From: an uncultured Bacteroides sp. | GTDB taxonomy: Bacteria; Bacteroidota; Bacteroidia; Bacteroidales; Bacteroidaceae | Assembly (NCBI RefSeq): GCF_900547205.1 | Contig: NZ_URFY01000017.1 | Coordinates: 11,960 to 75,959, forward strand | Direction of reading: 5' to 3' | Length of the DNA: 64,000 nt | Shown: piece after piece, positions 17,246 through 27,299 of the stretch | Layout of the letters: each line of letters starts with the position of its first letter | How positions within the stretch are numbered: the stretch's first letter is position 1 | The notes under the pieces: generated by a model | What the model was told of the DNA's origin: nothing | The model's database searches: none | What the model saw: only the letters and a program-made list of their open reading frames with translations | Program-made: the position numbers and the translations under genes

Positions 17246-18370
17246 ATGAAAATTTTAATATCAGGCGATTTTGTTGAAAATTGTAGAATAGCAGAATTGT
17301 TTCAAACAAAAAGATATAAAGATGTTATGGGAGATATTTTGCCTTATACATCTGAGTCTGATTATTCAATTGTGAATTTGGAATGTCCTGTGGTAGATTC
17401 GGAGTCTGTTAAAGGAATAAATAAAACGGGACCCAATTTGAAAGGAACAAAAAATATATTAGAGGCGATGAAGTTTGCAGGTTATGATTGTGCAACCCTT
17501 GCTAATAATCATTTTAGAGATTATGGTGATGCTGGAGTAAATTCGACATGTCTCTATTTGGAAAAATATGGAATAGATTATTGTGGAGGGGGACGCACGA
17601 AAGAAAAAGCAGAGGAAAATCTATATAAAAAAATTAATGGTGAAACTCTCGCTATTATTAATGTGTGCGAACATGAATGGTCTATAGCAGAGGACTCATG
17701 TGGTGGTTCTGCAGGAATCGATATTATAAAAATGTACAATCGTATACAGGAAGCAATGAAGCGTGCTGACTATACTTTGGTAATTGTCCACGGTGGTATA
17801 GAACTTTATAGTTATCCTACAATTAGAATGAAGAAATTATATCGCTTCTTTATAGATAGTGGAGCTTCTGCTGTGATTAATCATCATCAACATTGTATAT
17901 GTGGATATGAAGAATATAAGAAAGGTATTATATTCTATGGGTTGGGTAATTTTATCTTCGATTGTGGCGGTAGAAAAAATAACGGTTGGAACCGAGGTTA
18001 TTCAGTTTTACTGTGTTTTGATGATGATATAAGTTACAAGATAATACCACATGAACAATGCGCAGAAAAGCCTAAGCTAACCATTCTGGAAGATACAGAA
18101 GAAATAAAAAATGAGTTTCGTAAACTTAATAATGTATTGGCTGATGACGAATTTCTCAAAAGAAATTTCAGAGATTTAGTATCAAGGAGATTAATCTATT
18201 ATGTGTCGGCTCTCGAACCTGATTTTCGTATATACAAAATACTTCGTTGGCGTAAGTTTATTCCGTCTACATTGACGCGTTCTATGCTACTTAGATTATT
18301 CGCATATCTAAGGTGTGAGTCACACTATGATGTTATGATGGAAACTTTGAGAGTGAAGTTGTGGAAATAA
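17246..18370 (+). CDS. CapA-family metallophosphatase-like protein
   Basis: This 374-residue protein matches the CapA (PGA_cap) fold: ISGDFV at the start, SIVNLECPVV, then CATLANNHFRDYGDAG (about residues 82-97), VIVHGGIE, and INHHQHCICGYEEYKKGIIFYGLGNFIFD (about 211-239). These Asp/Asn/His motifs are the metal site of a calcineurin-like phosphoesterase. CapA proteins take part in poly-gamma-glutamate capsule synthesis, but relatives in polysaccharide loci have no clear role. No signal peptide is seen, so it may act in the cytoplasm. Confidence 0.82.
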   Translation: MKILISGDFVENCRIAELFQTKRYKDVMGDILPYTSESDYSIVNLECPVVDSESVKGINKTGPNLKGTKNILEAMKFAGYDCATLANNHFRDYGDAGVNSTCLYLEKYGIDYCGGGRTKEKAEENLYKKINGETLAIINVCEHEWSIAEDSCGGSAGIDIIKMYNRIQEAMKRADYTLVIVHGGIELYSYPTIRMKKLYRFFIDSGASAVINHHQHCICGYEEYKKGIIFYGLGNFIFDCGGRKNNGWNRGYSVLLCFDDDISYKIIPHEQCAEKPKLTILEDTEEIKNEFRKLNNVLADDEFLKRNFRDLVSRRLIYYVSALEPDFRIYKILRWRKFIPSTLTRSMLLRLFAYLRCESHYDVMMETLRVKLWK

Positions 18371-18429
18371 TCGCAATTTTGTAATAATCGGATTTTGAAA
18401 TATGTTCATAAGGATCATAACTTTTTTCA

Positions 18430-19521
18430 ATGAAAAGAATACTCTGTTTGATAGATACAATAGGATTTGGTGGTGGAGCAGAACGACAAATGGGAGGACT
18501 TGCCGGATTTCTGTATGCTCGCGGTTATGACATTACGCTGGCAACATATCATAAGCATGATTACAATCCGGTGCTTAAAAAGAAATATGGCATTGAATCT
18601 ATCATAATTGATTGCGGTGACAGTTCTTGGAGTAAATTAATATCTGTGAAATCTTTTATAAAGAAAGGTAACTTTGATTTGGTGATTGCTTTTAAAGGTA
18701 ACACGAACAGATTGGCATGTATGGTGAGAATACTTGGAGTGAGATTTAAACTTATTGTGTCTGATAGAACGACTATCCAATCCATAGGAATCAACGAGAA
18801 GGTGTCATCTTTCTTGTATAGATGGGCGGACATGGTTGTTGCAAATTCATATGCTCAAGGTAATATTCTAAAGAAAAATTTTCCGAATTTGGAGAACAAG
18901 GTTCAAGTGATCACTAACTTTACTGATATTGAAGAGTTTAAGCCCGTAAAAAATGTTGGATTATGCACCAAAACTATACGAATACTTTTGGTAGGTAGAA
19001 TAGCTGGTTCTAAGAATATCATTAGGTTTATGAATGTTGTGAAACGTTTGAAGGACGAAAAAGTTCCTGTTGTATTTGATTGGTATGGAGCTAAATTTGC
19101 TATTAATAACGCTTACATAAATAGGGTAAAACTCCGCTATGAAGAATTGGGTATTGGTGATGTACTTCATTTTATGAAGGCAACTCAAAGTATAACTAAA
19201 GCTTATCAAACTTGCGATGTTTTCTGCCTTCCCTCTCTTTATGAGGGTTATCCAAATGCGGTTTGCGAAGCAATGAGCTGTGGTAAGCCTGTATTGTGCA
19301 GTAACGTTTGTGATAATCCGCGTATTGTAGAAGACGGAATCAGCGGTCTCCTGTTTGATCCAAAGAATGAAGAAGATATGTATTTGAAGATTAAGATGGT
19401 GTGTGATTATTCATTAATGGAAAGAAATAGAATGGGAGATCAAGGACGTAGGATAGCTGAAGAAAAATTCTCGAAAACTGTATTTACAGATAAGTACATA
19501 AAACTTATAGAATCATTATAA
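18430..19521 (+). CDS. Glycosyltransferase, GT4 family
   Basis: This 363-residue GT-B enzyme has FGGGAERQMGGLAGFL near residue 13, a nucleotide-binding stretch ILLVGRIAGSKNI (about 187-199), and the complete donor motif LPSLYEGYPNAVCEAMSCGK (E-x7-E, about 267-286). It should transfer a sugar from a nucleotide donor to the growing lipid-linked repeat unit. Its stop codon overlaps the start of the next gene by one base. Confidence 0.87.
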   Translation: MKRILCLIDTIGFGGGAERQMGGLAGFLYARGYDITLATYHKHDYNPVLKKKYGIESIIIDCGDSSWSKLISVKSFIKKGNFDLVIAFKGNTNRLACMVRILGVRFKLIVSDRTTIQSIGINEKVSSFLYRWADMVVANSYAQGNILKKNFPNLENKVQVITNFTDIEEFKPVKNVGLCTKTIRILLVGRIAGSKNIIRFMNVVKRLKDEKVPVVFDWYGAKFAINNAYINRVKLRYEELGIGDVLHFMKATQSITKAYQTCDVFCLPSLYEGYPNAVCEAMSCGKPVLCSNVCDNPRIVEDGISGLLFDPKNEEDMYLKIKMVCDYSLMERNRMGDQGRRIAEEKFSKTVFTDKYIKLIESL

Positions 19522-20624
19522 TGGCAATAAATATAGTGGTAATTGGTGGTGGAAACCATCATAATACATTAGGGGTAATCAGATCATTAGGAAGAGAAGG
19601 CTATGGTGTTGATCTGATAACCATAAGGAACATTAGGAAGCATTATGTTTCTTATAGTAAGTATGTCACAAGACATCATGCACTTGCGGATATTTCGGAG
19701 CTAATAGATTATCTGGAAAAACGGGAATGTGTCGAAACGAAAGAGATTGTTATTTCATGCTCAGATGCAGTAAGTGAACATCTTGGTCTTCATAGAAACA
19801 AATTGTCTGAAAGATACATTCTTCCCGGAGTACCGGAGGAGGGGAGAATAGTGGAGCTTATGGATAAAAAAACTATGATTAAGATGGTATCTGAAAGAGG
19901 TATTTTTGCTCCGGAGGTGTGGTGTATTCCTTTAGACATAAAGAAGGTTACATACCCTTGCATTACTAAGGTCAATATAAGTAGCCACGGTGGTAAGGCT
20001 GATATAGTTATTTGTAATTCTCAAGAAGAACTCGACATTTTTTTGCAGAATAAAGCTGATGAGGTATTTATTCAGAAGTTTATAATAAAGAAGGAAGAGG
20101 TACAATTTATCGGATGCTCTCTGAGAGCTGGTGAAGAAGTTATTATCCCTGGAATGAGCAAGATTCTACGTTCTCAACCTAATACAAATACAGGCTTTTT
20201 GGAATATGGACCTGTAGATTCTTTTTATAATGACATTTTAGAAAGAAGTAGGCTTTATATTAAGGATTGTAGGTACTCAGGTTTATTTAGTATTGAATTT
20301 CTCAGAGACGAGGATGATAAAGTATATTTTCTTGAAATCAATTTTCGCAATGATGGTAATGCCTATTGTGTTACTGCAGCAGGAGTCAATCTACCTTTAA
20401 TATGGGTGAAAGCTAATCTTGGTATTGATTATAAGGGGGATATAAAGACTCCTTGCAGTATAGTTGTGATGCCTGAGTTTCAAGATTTCAAACTTGTTAT
20501 TCAACGTCGAATATCATTGTGGCAGTGGACTAAGGATTGGAAGCGAACTAATGTGTTCTTAGAATATGCAAAGGATGACAAGAAGCCTTTCTTTAAATAT
20601 TTGGCAGATAAATTTTTATGGTAA
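19521..20624 (+). CDS. ATP-grasp carboxylate-amine ligase-like protein
   Basis: This 367-residue protein begins with IVVIGGGNHHNTLGVIRSLG, has an ATP-grasp nucleotide segment YPCITKVNISSHGGKADIV (about residues 142-160), and the Mg-binding end FSIEFLRDEDDKVYFLEINF (about 256-275) with Asn-Asp downstream (FRNDGNAY). It resembles D-aspartate ligase / carbamoyl-phosphate-synthase-like ATP-grasp proteins. It is the second ATP-grasp enzyme of the locus and is coupled to the next gene (7-base overlap). Ligation of an amino acid to a sugar is an inference. Confidence 0.72.
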   Translation: MAINIVVIGGGNHHNTLGVIRSLGREGYGVDLITIRNIRKHYVSYSKYVTRHHALADISELIDYLEKRECVETKEIVISCSDAVSEHLGLHRNKLSERYILPGVPEEGRIVELMDKKTMIKMVSERGIFAPEVWCIPLDIKKVTYPCITKVNISSHGGKADIVICNSQEELDIFLQNKADEVFIQKFIIKKEEVQFIGCSLRAGEEVIIPGMSKILRSQPNTNTGFLEYGPVDSFYNDILERSRLYIKDCRYSGLFSIEFLRDEDDKVYFLEINFRNDGNAYCVTAAGVNLPLIWVKANLGIDYKGDIKTPCSIVVMPEFQDFKLVIQRRISLWQWTKDWKRTNVFLEYAKDDKKPFFKYLADKFLW

Positions 20625-21355
20625 GGAAGTATTTAATTAGGCTGGATGATGCATGTCCTACAATGGACAAAGCCAACTGGCAGAAGGCATTTGATATATT
20701 CGATAAATATGGAGTGAAACCTATGATAGGTATCATTCCTAATAATTGCGATCCTATGCAGCAGGTGGATGAATCGGATCCTGATTTCTGGAATAAGGTG
20801 AGTAGGTGGATAGAAAAAGGATGGACTATAGCTCTGCATGGTTATAATCACTGTTACCTATCGAAGTGTGCAGGCATCAATCCTTTTTGGCGTAAGTCGG
20901 AGTTTGCAGGATTACCTTTGGAACAGCAGCGTGAGAAAATCCGTAATGGAATGGCCATACTTCATGAACATGGTATTGATACTAACTATTTTTTTGCTCC
21001 CAGCCATACAATGGATATGAATACACTGAAAGCGTTGAAGCAGGAATCTGATATTCGGATAGTGAGTGATGGCATTGCACTAAAACCTTATAAAATTGAT
21101 GAGTTCACATTTATTCCGCAGATTGGTGGTCGTGATAGAGGTATGCCTATAGGAGGTTTGTACACTTTCTGCTATCATCCTTCTGCCATGAAGGATATAT
21201 CGTTCTACAAAATGGAGGCATTCATAAAATCGTATAGGGAGCAGATTGTAAGTTTTGACAGTATAGACATATCTAATGCAAAGGAAAAAAAAGTATGTGA
21301 GGACATAATGCATACACTATTTTTTTTCCAACGCAGAGTGAGAGGTCTGTATTAA
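20618..21355 (+). CDS. DUF2334 / polysaccharide-deacetylase-like protein
   Basis: This 245-residue protein starts YLIRLDDACPTMD, with the Asp-Asp pair typical of NodB/DUF2334 metal sites, then WTIALHGYNHCY (about residues 70-81) giving the His-x3-His ligands, and FFAPSHTMD. The fold is that of carbohydrate esterase family 4-like deacetylases. A sugar or peptide deacetylase role in capsule modification is likely but not proven. It overlaps the ATP-grasp gene upstream, so the two may act on the same substituent. Confidence 0.78.
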   Translation: MVRKYLIRLDDACPTMDKANWQKAFDIFDKYGVKPMIGIIPNNCDPMQQVDESDPDFWNKVSRWIEKGWTIALHGYNHCYLSKCAGINPFWRKSEFAGLPLEQQREKIRNGMAILHEHGIDTNYFFAPSHTMDMNTLKALKQESDIRIVSDGIALKPYKIDEFTFIPQIGGRDRGMPIGGLYTFCYHPSAMKDISFYKMEAFIKSYREQIVSFDSIDISNAKEKKVCEDIMHTLFFFQRRVRGLY

Positions 21356-21395
21356 TAGTACATGGAAGATAAAAAGATAGAAGAACTCAGCGAAT

Positions 21396-22454
21396 ATGAA
21401 AAGAAACATATTGATTGTTTTTCACAACCCACAAGATAATGGAGGTGCTGAAAATGTATTGCAGCAAATAGCATTTGAATATGTGAGACAAGGGGATATT
21501 GTATACATTTTATTTTTTTATTCTCGAAAAGATTTCCGTTCGATAGAGATTATTAATTCGGCTCATTATGTTTTATATGGATATAGTGGCATTTTAAAGT
21601 TGCGAAAAGTCAAGTTTGACTATGCATATTCTTCCTTGATAAAGTGCACATTTGGTATTGGTGTTTTGCGTAGAATGCGATTTCTTCAAATTAAAAAATT
21701 TGTAGGAAGAGAATCAACTTCTTTCTTTGTACGGTTCAGCGGTATTAAAAGGATAATAATCAGATTTATGTATAAAATAGGATACAAGGCAGTAGACTTA
21801 TTGATTTGCCAGACAGATTTTATGCGAAATCAATTACTTGATAATATGCCTGAAATCGAAAGATATTCAAAAGTGGTTGTATTACCCAATCCTGTTTCAC
21901 TTGAACACATGAATGAATTGGGAATGATGAATATTAGTGAAGTAAGAATGAATGCACCATATATTGTTTCTGCCGGAAGAATGATTAATGAGAAAGGATT
22001 TGATATTTTGATTAATGCATTTATAAAGTTCCGACAAATTCATCCTGATTTTAAGCTCTTATTACTAGGAGATGGTTCATTAAGAAAAAATTTTGAAGAT
22101 CAGGTAAGAACATTAGGAGCAGAGGACCATATACTATTTTACGGAATGCAGGCCAATGTGTTCCCTTATTTCCGAAATGCCAGAATGTGTGTGGTGTCGT
22201 CTCGTATTGAAGGCTTCCCCAATGTTTTGCTTCAAATGATGTCGCAAAATAATAATATTGTCAGTACTTTGTGTGCAGATGGAATTGAAAAGATAATTGG
22301 AGTTTATCCATGTACACCTGATGATGAACAGTCACTCTATAAAGCGATGTGTCAATGTGTCAATGTAGATAATAGTAACTTCCGTAATTCTTTTGATCAA
22401 GAGCTATCCGCCCGTTCAATTGTGAATTTTGTAAAAGGCATGGAGCGTATTTAG
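21396..22454 (+). CDS. Glycosyltransferase, GT4-like
   Basis: This 352-residue GT-B enzyme has NGGAENVLQQIAFEY near the N-terminus, YIVSAGRMINEKGFDILINA (about residues 188-207), LLLLGDGSLRKN, and a donor-site segment SSRIEGFPNVLLQMMSQ, where the second Glu of E-x7-E is Gln. It should add a further sugar to the repeat unit. Specificity is not readable from the sequence. Confidence 0.84.
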   Translation: MKRNILIVFHNPQDNGGAENVLQQIAFEYVRQGDIVYILFFYSRKDFRSIEIINSAHYVLYGYSGILKLRKVKFDYAYSSLIKCTFGIGVLRRMRFLQIKKFVGRESTSFFVRFSGIKRIIIRFMYKIGYKAVDLLICQTDFMRNQLLDNMPEIERYSKVVVLPNPVSLEHMNELGMMNISEVRMNAPYIVSAGRMINEKGFDILINAFIKFRQIHPDFKLLLLGDGSLRKNFEDQVRTLGAEDHILFYGMQANVFPYFRNARMCVVSSRIEGFPNVLLQMMSQNNNIVSTLCADGIEKIIGVYPCTPDDEQSLYKAMCQCVNVDNSNFRNSFDQELSARSIVNFVKGMERI

Positions 22455-22517
22455 GATATGATTGTAAGGGGGGCTTGGGTTGGATATTCCCAAGTGAAAA
22501 TGTATAAATATGAATAG

Positions 22518-23642
22518 ATGAGAATAGCAATTGTTACAAACCATGACTGGTTCTTCATCAGCCACCGACTCCCTATTGCATTAGCGGCACTGAGAGAGGG
22601 ACATGAAGTCTACCTTCTTGCTATAGATACTGGCAGACGAAAAGAATTGGAAGATATTGGTATCAAATTCGTAAGTATCTCGCTTAATCCAACGGGTAAG
22701 AATCCGGTGGAGGAGATGAGGACGCTATGGGAGTTGCGTAAGCTGTACAAGCGTATAAAACCAGACGTGATTCATCACGTTACGATGAAAGTGACACTTC
22801 TGGGAAGTCTGGCGGCGAAATCTTTGGGTATAAAAGCGGTGGTAAATGCTATTAGTGGCTTGGGTTTTGCCTTTACTGATGGTCGTAAAGGATTCTTACA
22901 GAAGATTATAAAGGCGGAGATGTTCTTGGCCTACAAGAGTCAAACTGAACATTTTATATTGCAGAATCCTGATGATTTAAGACAAATGAAAATACTTGGG
23001 TATGTTCCTGAGAAGAATGTACATTTAATAAAAGGGTCAGGTGTGAATCTTAACCTTTTCGCTTATAAATTGCCTCATAATAAGGAGAAGCAAATATTGC
23101 TGTTCCCTGCTCGAATTTTAGGTGATAAAGGGGTGTATGAGTTGATTGAAGCAATGAGAAGTATTCGTGAAGAAATTGTTACGAAGGCAAAGCTGCTACT
23201 GGCTGGTGACTGTAGCTCAACTAATCCAACGGTCATAAAAGAGATGGAATTGAAATCAATGCTTGAGCCGGGGTACATAGAATGGATTGGTTTCCAAAAG
23301 GATATGGCTTCTATATATGCACAAAGTGACATAGTAGTGCTTCCTTCGTACCGAGAGGGGTTACCGAAATCGTTAATTGAAACTTGTTCAATAGGTCGTC
23401 CCATTATTACAACCGATGTGCCCGGATGCCGTGAGTGTGTCATTGAGGGTTATAATGGGATGATAGTACCGGTGAAAGATCCTATTTCTCTGGCAAAGGC
23501 AATCTTAAAGATGGTGAACAACAGAGATCTACAGTTGAAGATGGGATGTAACAGTCGCAAGATGGCGGAGCAGGAATTTAGTATAGATAAAGTGATAGAC
23601 AAGCACTTTGAGATTTATCGCAAAGCTGTAGAAGGAATTTAA
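22518..23642 (+). CDS. Glycosyltransferase, GT4 family
   Basis: This 374-residue protein begins MRIAIVTNHDWFFISHRLPI, a pattern of CapM/WbpH-like GT4 enzymes, with DVIHHVTMKVTLLGSLAAK and the NAISGLGFAF loop in the acceptor half. The donor half has LLFPARILGDKGVYELIEA and the complete E-x7-E motif in LPSYREGLPKSLIETCSIGR (about residues 275-294). It is the last assembly enzyme before the export genes. GC is slightly higher than in its immediate neighbours. Confidence 0.87.
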   Translation: MRIAIVTNHDWFFISHRLPIALAALREGHEVYLLAIDTGRRKELEDIGIKFVSISLNPTGKNPVEEMRTLWELRKLYKRIKPDVIHHVTMKVTLLGSLAAKSLGIKAVVNAISGLGFAFTDGRKGFLQKIIKAEMFLAYKSQTEHFILQNPDDLRQMKILGYVPEKNVHLIKGSGVNLNLFAYKLPHNKEKQILLFPARILGDKGVYELIEAMRSIREEIVTKAKLLLAGDCSSTNPTVIKEMELKSMLEPGYIEWIGFQKDMASIYAQSDIVVLPSYREGLPKSLIETCSIGRPIITTDVPGCRECVIEGYNGMIVPVKDPISLAKAILKMVNNRDLQLKMGCNSRKMAEQEFSIDKVIDKHFEIYRKAVEGI

Positions 23643-23732
23643 ATTCTTAAAAATGCTGATAGCAAGTAGTGCTTGTTATTTCCGAACTGATGTAATATTT
23701 TTAAATAGAATTTACTAATTATACATTATTAT

Positions 23733-24560
23733 ATGAATAGACCAATTTTTCTTTGCTTTTTCAGTTTGAGAGGCAATATTGTATTTTTATGCTTAGTAGT
23801 GATAATAATCTTCACTTCTTGTCAATCGTACAAAAAAGTTCCATATCTGCAAGATTCAAAATTTGTGGATTTAACAACTCAGCAAGAAGATCAGTATGAT
23901 GCCAAGATTATGCCGAAAGATTTGCTAACTATCGTTGTGTCGTGCACTAGCCCCGAATTGGCTATGCCATTTAACTTGACAGTTGCTCCTGCCAGTATGT
24001 CTGCTACCAATACACAAATCAGTAGCCAACCTGTCTTACAGCCCTATTTGGTTGGTAATGATGGGAAAATTAATTTTCCAGTTTTAGGTGAACTTAAAGT
24101 CGGTGGCTTGACAAAGAAACAGGTTGAACAATTAATTGTGGAAAAATTGAAGCCTTATATCAAGGAGACTCCGATTATTACTGTTCGCATGGTGAACTAC
24201 AAAATCTCTGTAATTGGAGAAGTGGCGCGTCCCGGTACATTTACCATTAACAATGAGAAGGTGAATTTGTTGGAAGCTTTGGCGATGGCGGGTGATATGA
24301 CTGTCTGGGGGCTGCGTGACAATGTCAAGTTGATTCGCGAAGGTGCTGATGGGAAGCAACAAATAGTGACATTGGATTTGAATAAGTCGGAAACAATACT
24401 TTCACCCTATTATTGGTTGCAACAGAACGATATAATCTATGTGACTCCCAATAAAGCGAAAGCGCGAAATTCTGATATAGGAAATAGTACAAGCCTTTGG
24501 TTTTCAGCAACTTCTATACTGGTGTCTTTGGCTAGCTTGTTAGTAACTATTTTTAGATAA
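23733..24560 (+). CDS. Polysaccharide export lipoprotein (Wza-like)
   Basis: This 275-residue protein has a long N-terminal hydrophobic signal ending in a lipobox with Cys30 (FTSCQS), then a polysaccharide export domain (DAKIMPKDLLTIVVSC to PVLGELKVGGLTKKQVE) and a SLBB-like part (VIGEVARPGTFTI, LLEALAMAGDMT). A C-terminal hydrophobic helix (about 253-273) matches the outer-membrane-spanning helix of Wza. It should form the outer-membrane capsule channel with the downstream Wzc-like kinase. Confidence 0.92.
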   Translation: MNRPIFLCFFSLRGNIVFLCLVVIIIFTSCQSYKKVPYLQDSKFVDLTTQQEDQYDAKIMPKDLLTIVVSCTSPELAMPFNLTVAPASMSATNTQISSQPVLQPYLVGNDGKINFPVLGELKVGGLTKKQVEQLIVEKLKPYIKETPIITVRMVNYKISVIGEVARPGTFTINNEKVNLLEALAMAGDMTVWGLRDNVKLIREGADGKQQIVTLDLNKSETILSPYYWLQQNDIIYVTPNKAKARNSDIGNSTSLWFSATSILVSLASLLVTIFR

Positions 24561-24569
24561 TATGTAATT

Positions 24570-27011
24570 ATGATTGAAGGAAAAAAAATAATAAAATCAG
24601 GAGAAGGCGATGAAGAACAAATTAATCTTCAAGAACTACTGTTTCAATATCTGATTCATTGGCCGTGGTTTGTTGCTTCGGTGATATTTTGTGTAATTCT
24701 AGCATGGGCTTATTTATACATCGCTACACCGGTCTATAACATCTCTGCCACAGTGTTGATAAAAGACGAGGAGAAGGGCGGAGGAGCCGGCATGAGTTCA
24801 GAACTTGAGAGAATGGGACTTGATGGTTTCATGTCGTCATCTAAAAATGTAGATAATGAAATAGAAGTGCTGCGCTCCAAATCATTGGCACGTGAAGTCG
24901 TGAATCAAATGAATCTTTACGTCACTTACAAGGATGAAGATGCATTTCCTGCCAGAGATTTATATCGTTCCTCCCCTGTATTGGTGAGCTTGACGCCGCA
25001 GGAAGCAGAAAAGCTTTCTGAACCAATGGAGATAGGAATGACTTTGTTACTTACAGAATCTGTAGATGTGCAGATCAGAATAGGTGAGAAAGAATATCAG
25101 AAACATTTTGATAAACTTCCTGCGGTTTTCCCTACGGATGAAGGAACGGTAGCTTTTTTTGAGAATAAGGATACGCTGGCTGTATCTCCTCCTAAAGAAG
25201 AGGGTATGGAACGACATATCACAGCCTTCATAAACCGACCGATGTCTGTAGCTAAGAAATACAGCGAAGCTTTATCCATTGCACCTACTTCAAAAACAAC
25301 TTCTGTTGCTGTCATCTCTTTGAAGAACTCTAATACACAGCGTGGAAAAGATTTCATCAACAAACTACTCGAAGTGTATAACATCAACACCAATAACGAC
25401 AAGAACGAAGTAGCCCAAAAAACTGCTGAATTTATCGATGAACGTATCGGCATTATCTCCAAAGAACTGGGTAGCACCGAGCAGGACTTGGAAGATTTTA
25501 AGCGTAGTGCCGGTATCACCGACCTGTCTAGCGAAGCCCAAATCGCCTTGACCGGTAATGCCGAATATGAAAAGAAGAGTGTTGAGAATCAGACTCAAAT
25601 CAATCTTGTGGCGGATTTGCAACGCTATATGAAAGGCAATGAATATGAAGTACTGCCTACCAACGTTGGTTTGCAGGACGTCGGACTTGCAGGAGCGATA
25701 GACCGTTATAACGAGATGCTGGTAGAGCGAAACCGTTTGCTGCGCACATCAACGGAAAACAATCCGACGATTATAAATCTGAATACCAGCATTAAGGCTA
25801 TGCGTTCAAATGTGCAAGCCACACTGGATGCTACTTTGAAAGGATTACAGATTACAAGGGATGACATTGCTCGCGAAGCGAAGCGTTACACTCGTCGTAT
25901 CAGTGATGCGCCTACCCAAGAACGTCAGTTCGTCAGCATTGCCCGTCAGCAAGAGATTAAAGCAGGGCTTTATTTGATGCTGCTCCAAAAGCGCGAAGAG
26001 AACGCAATAACCTTGGCTGCTACTGCAAACAATGCTAAAACGATTGATGAAGCATTGTCTGATGATAAACCGGTTTCTCCTAAGAAGATGATGATTTATC
26101 TGGCTGCTTTAGTGCTAGGGATGGGATTACCAGTAGGCATCATTTACTTAAACGGACTTACGAAATTTAAAATTGAAGGTAGGACGGATGTAGAGAAATT
26201 AACTACTCTCCCGATTGCAGGAGATGTTCCGCTGGCAGATGAAAAGACAGGCTCTATCGCAGTCTTCGAGAATAAGAATAATCTGATGAGCGAGACTTTC
26301 CGAAGTATTCGAACTAATCTTCAGTTCATGCTTGAAAATGGTAAGAATGTGATTTTGGTCACTTCCACTGTCAGTGGAGAAGGTAAATCTTTTATCTCAG
26401 CTAATCTGGCTATCAGTCTTTCTCTGTTGGGAAAGAAGGTGGTGATTGTGGGTCTTGATATTCGTAAGCCTGGGTTGAATAAGGTATTCAATCTTCCTAA
26501 AAGGGAGCATGGCATCACTCAGTATTTAACGAATACAACTACAAATCTAATGGACTTGGTGCAGCCTTCGGATGTCAATAGGAATCTTTTCATTCTTCCT
26601 GGAGGTACAGTCCCACCTAATCCGACTGAGCTACTTGCCCGTGACGGACTGGATAAGGCAATCGATACATTGAAGAAGAATTTTGATTATGTGATATTGG
26701 ATACTGCTCCTGTGGGTATGGTGACAGATACTTTGTTGATTGGACGTGTAGCCGACTTGTCTATATATGTATGCCGCGCCGATTATACGCATAAGGCAGA
26801 GTTTACGCTGATTAATAATCTAGCTGAAGAAGGAAAGCTACCCAATCTTTGTACCGTTATTAATGGCATGGATATGAAGAAGAAAAAGTACGGTTACTAT
26901 TATGGTTATGGCAAATATGGCAAGTTTTATGGCTATGGTAAACGTTACGGTTACGGATATGGCTACGGAGAGCAGCAGAATGATAATAATAAATCATATA
27001 CAAATACGTAA
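24570..27011 (+). CDS. Wzc-type chain-length regulator and tyrosine autokinase
   Basis: This 813-residue inner-membrane protein combines a Wzz domain between two membrane helices (about residues 33-51 and 507-527), a periplasmic coiled coil, and a cytoplasmic BY-kinase domain. The kinase has Walker A SGEGKS (Lys near 604), Walker A' VGLDIRKPG and Walker B YVILDTAP. Residues about 767-802 form a tail in which roughly every second residue is Tyr, the autophosphorylation cluster. It controls polymer length and export with the Wza-like protein. It is the last gene of the CPS operon. Confidence 0.93.
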   Translation: MIEGKKIIKSGEGDEEQINLQELLFQYLIHWPWFVASVIFCVILAWAYLYIATPVYNISATVLIKDEEKGGGAGMSSELERMGLDGFMSSSKNVDNEIEVLRSKSLAREVVNQMNLYVTYKDEDAFPARDLYRSSPVLVSLTPQEAEKLSEPMEIGMTLLLTESVDVQIRIGEKEYQKHFDKLPAVFPTDEGTVAFFENKDTLAVSPPKEEGMERHITAFINRPMSVAKKYSEALSIAPTSKTTSVAVISLKNSNTQRGKDFINKLLEVYNINTNNDKNEVAQKTAEFIDERIGIISKELGSTEQDLEDFKRSAGITDLSSEAQIALTGNAEYEKKSVENQTQINLVADLQRYMKGNEYEVLPTNVGLQDVGLAGAIDRYNEMLVERNRLLRTSTENNPTIINLNTSIKAMRSNVQATLDATLKGLQITRDDIAREAKRYTRRISDAPTQERQFVSIARQQEIKAGLYLMLLQKREENAITLAATANNAKTIDEALSDDKPVSPKKMMIYLAALVLGMGLPVGIIYLNGLTKFKIEGRTDVEKLTTLPIAGDVPLADEKTGSIAVFENKNNLMSETFRSIRTNLQFMLENGKNVILVTSTVSGEGKSFISANLAISLSLLGKKVVIVGLDIRKPGLNKVFNLPKREHGITQYLTNTTTNLMDLVQPSDVNRNLFILPGGTVPPNPTELLARDGLDKAIDTLKKNFDYVILDTAPVGMVTDTLLIGRVADLSIYVCRADYTHKAEFTLINNLAEEGKLPNLCTVINGMDMKKKKYGYYYGYGKYGKFYGYGKRYGYGYGYGEQQNDNNKSYTNT

Positions 27012-27050
27012 GTCCCTAAGTTCATGCTAACCGCATGGATTCTTACGTTT
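27006..27050 (+). terminator. Hairpin at the end of the CPS operon
   Basis: ACGTAAG (27006-27012, overlapping the Wzc stop codon) pairs with CTTACGT (27042-27048). Inside it CATGC and GCATG form a second stem. Only three T follow, so termination efficiency is uncertain. The remaining 27051-27300 is AT-rich and contains a short TACGCC / GGCGTA hairpin near 27092-27107 but no ORF. Confidence 0.5.
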
Positions 27051-27299
27051 GTTGATCGGGAAGCGTACAGCGGTATGTTACTGATCTACGCCCTCATGTC
27101 GGCGTAATGCCGGTGTGATTTTCCTTAATATATCAACTGTCTGTGAAGATCGTTGGTATATTTTTTGTATATAACTTAAGCATCTTTAGATTGATTTGCT
27201 GAATTGTAATATCCCATTTATTCCATCAATTACAAAGATAACGCAACTTAAAGTAGTTCTATATGTTAAATTAGTAAGGTACGTTTTAAGAACAATTTA

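Noticed and set aside
27092..27107. TACGCC/GGCGTA hairpin after the CPS operon as a terminator
   Set aside because: Only six base pairs and no T run follow; kept only as a remark in the operon-end hairpin entry.
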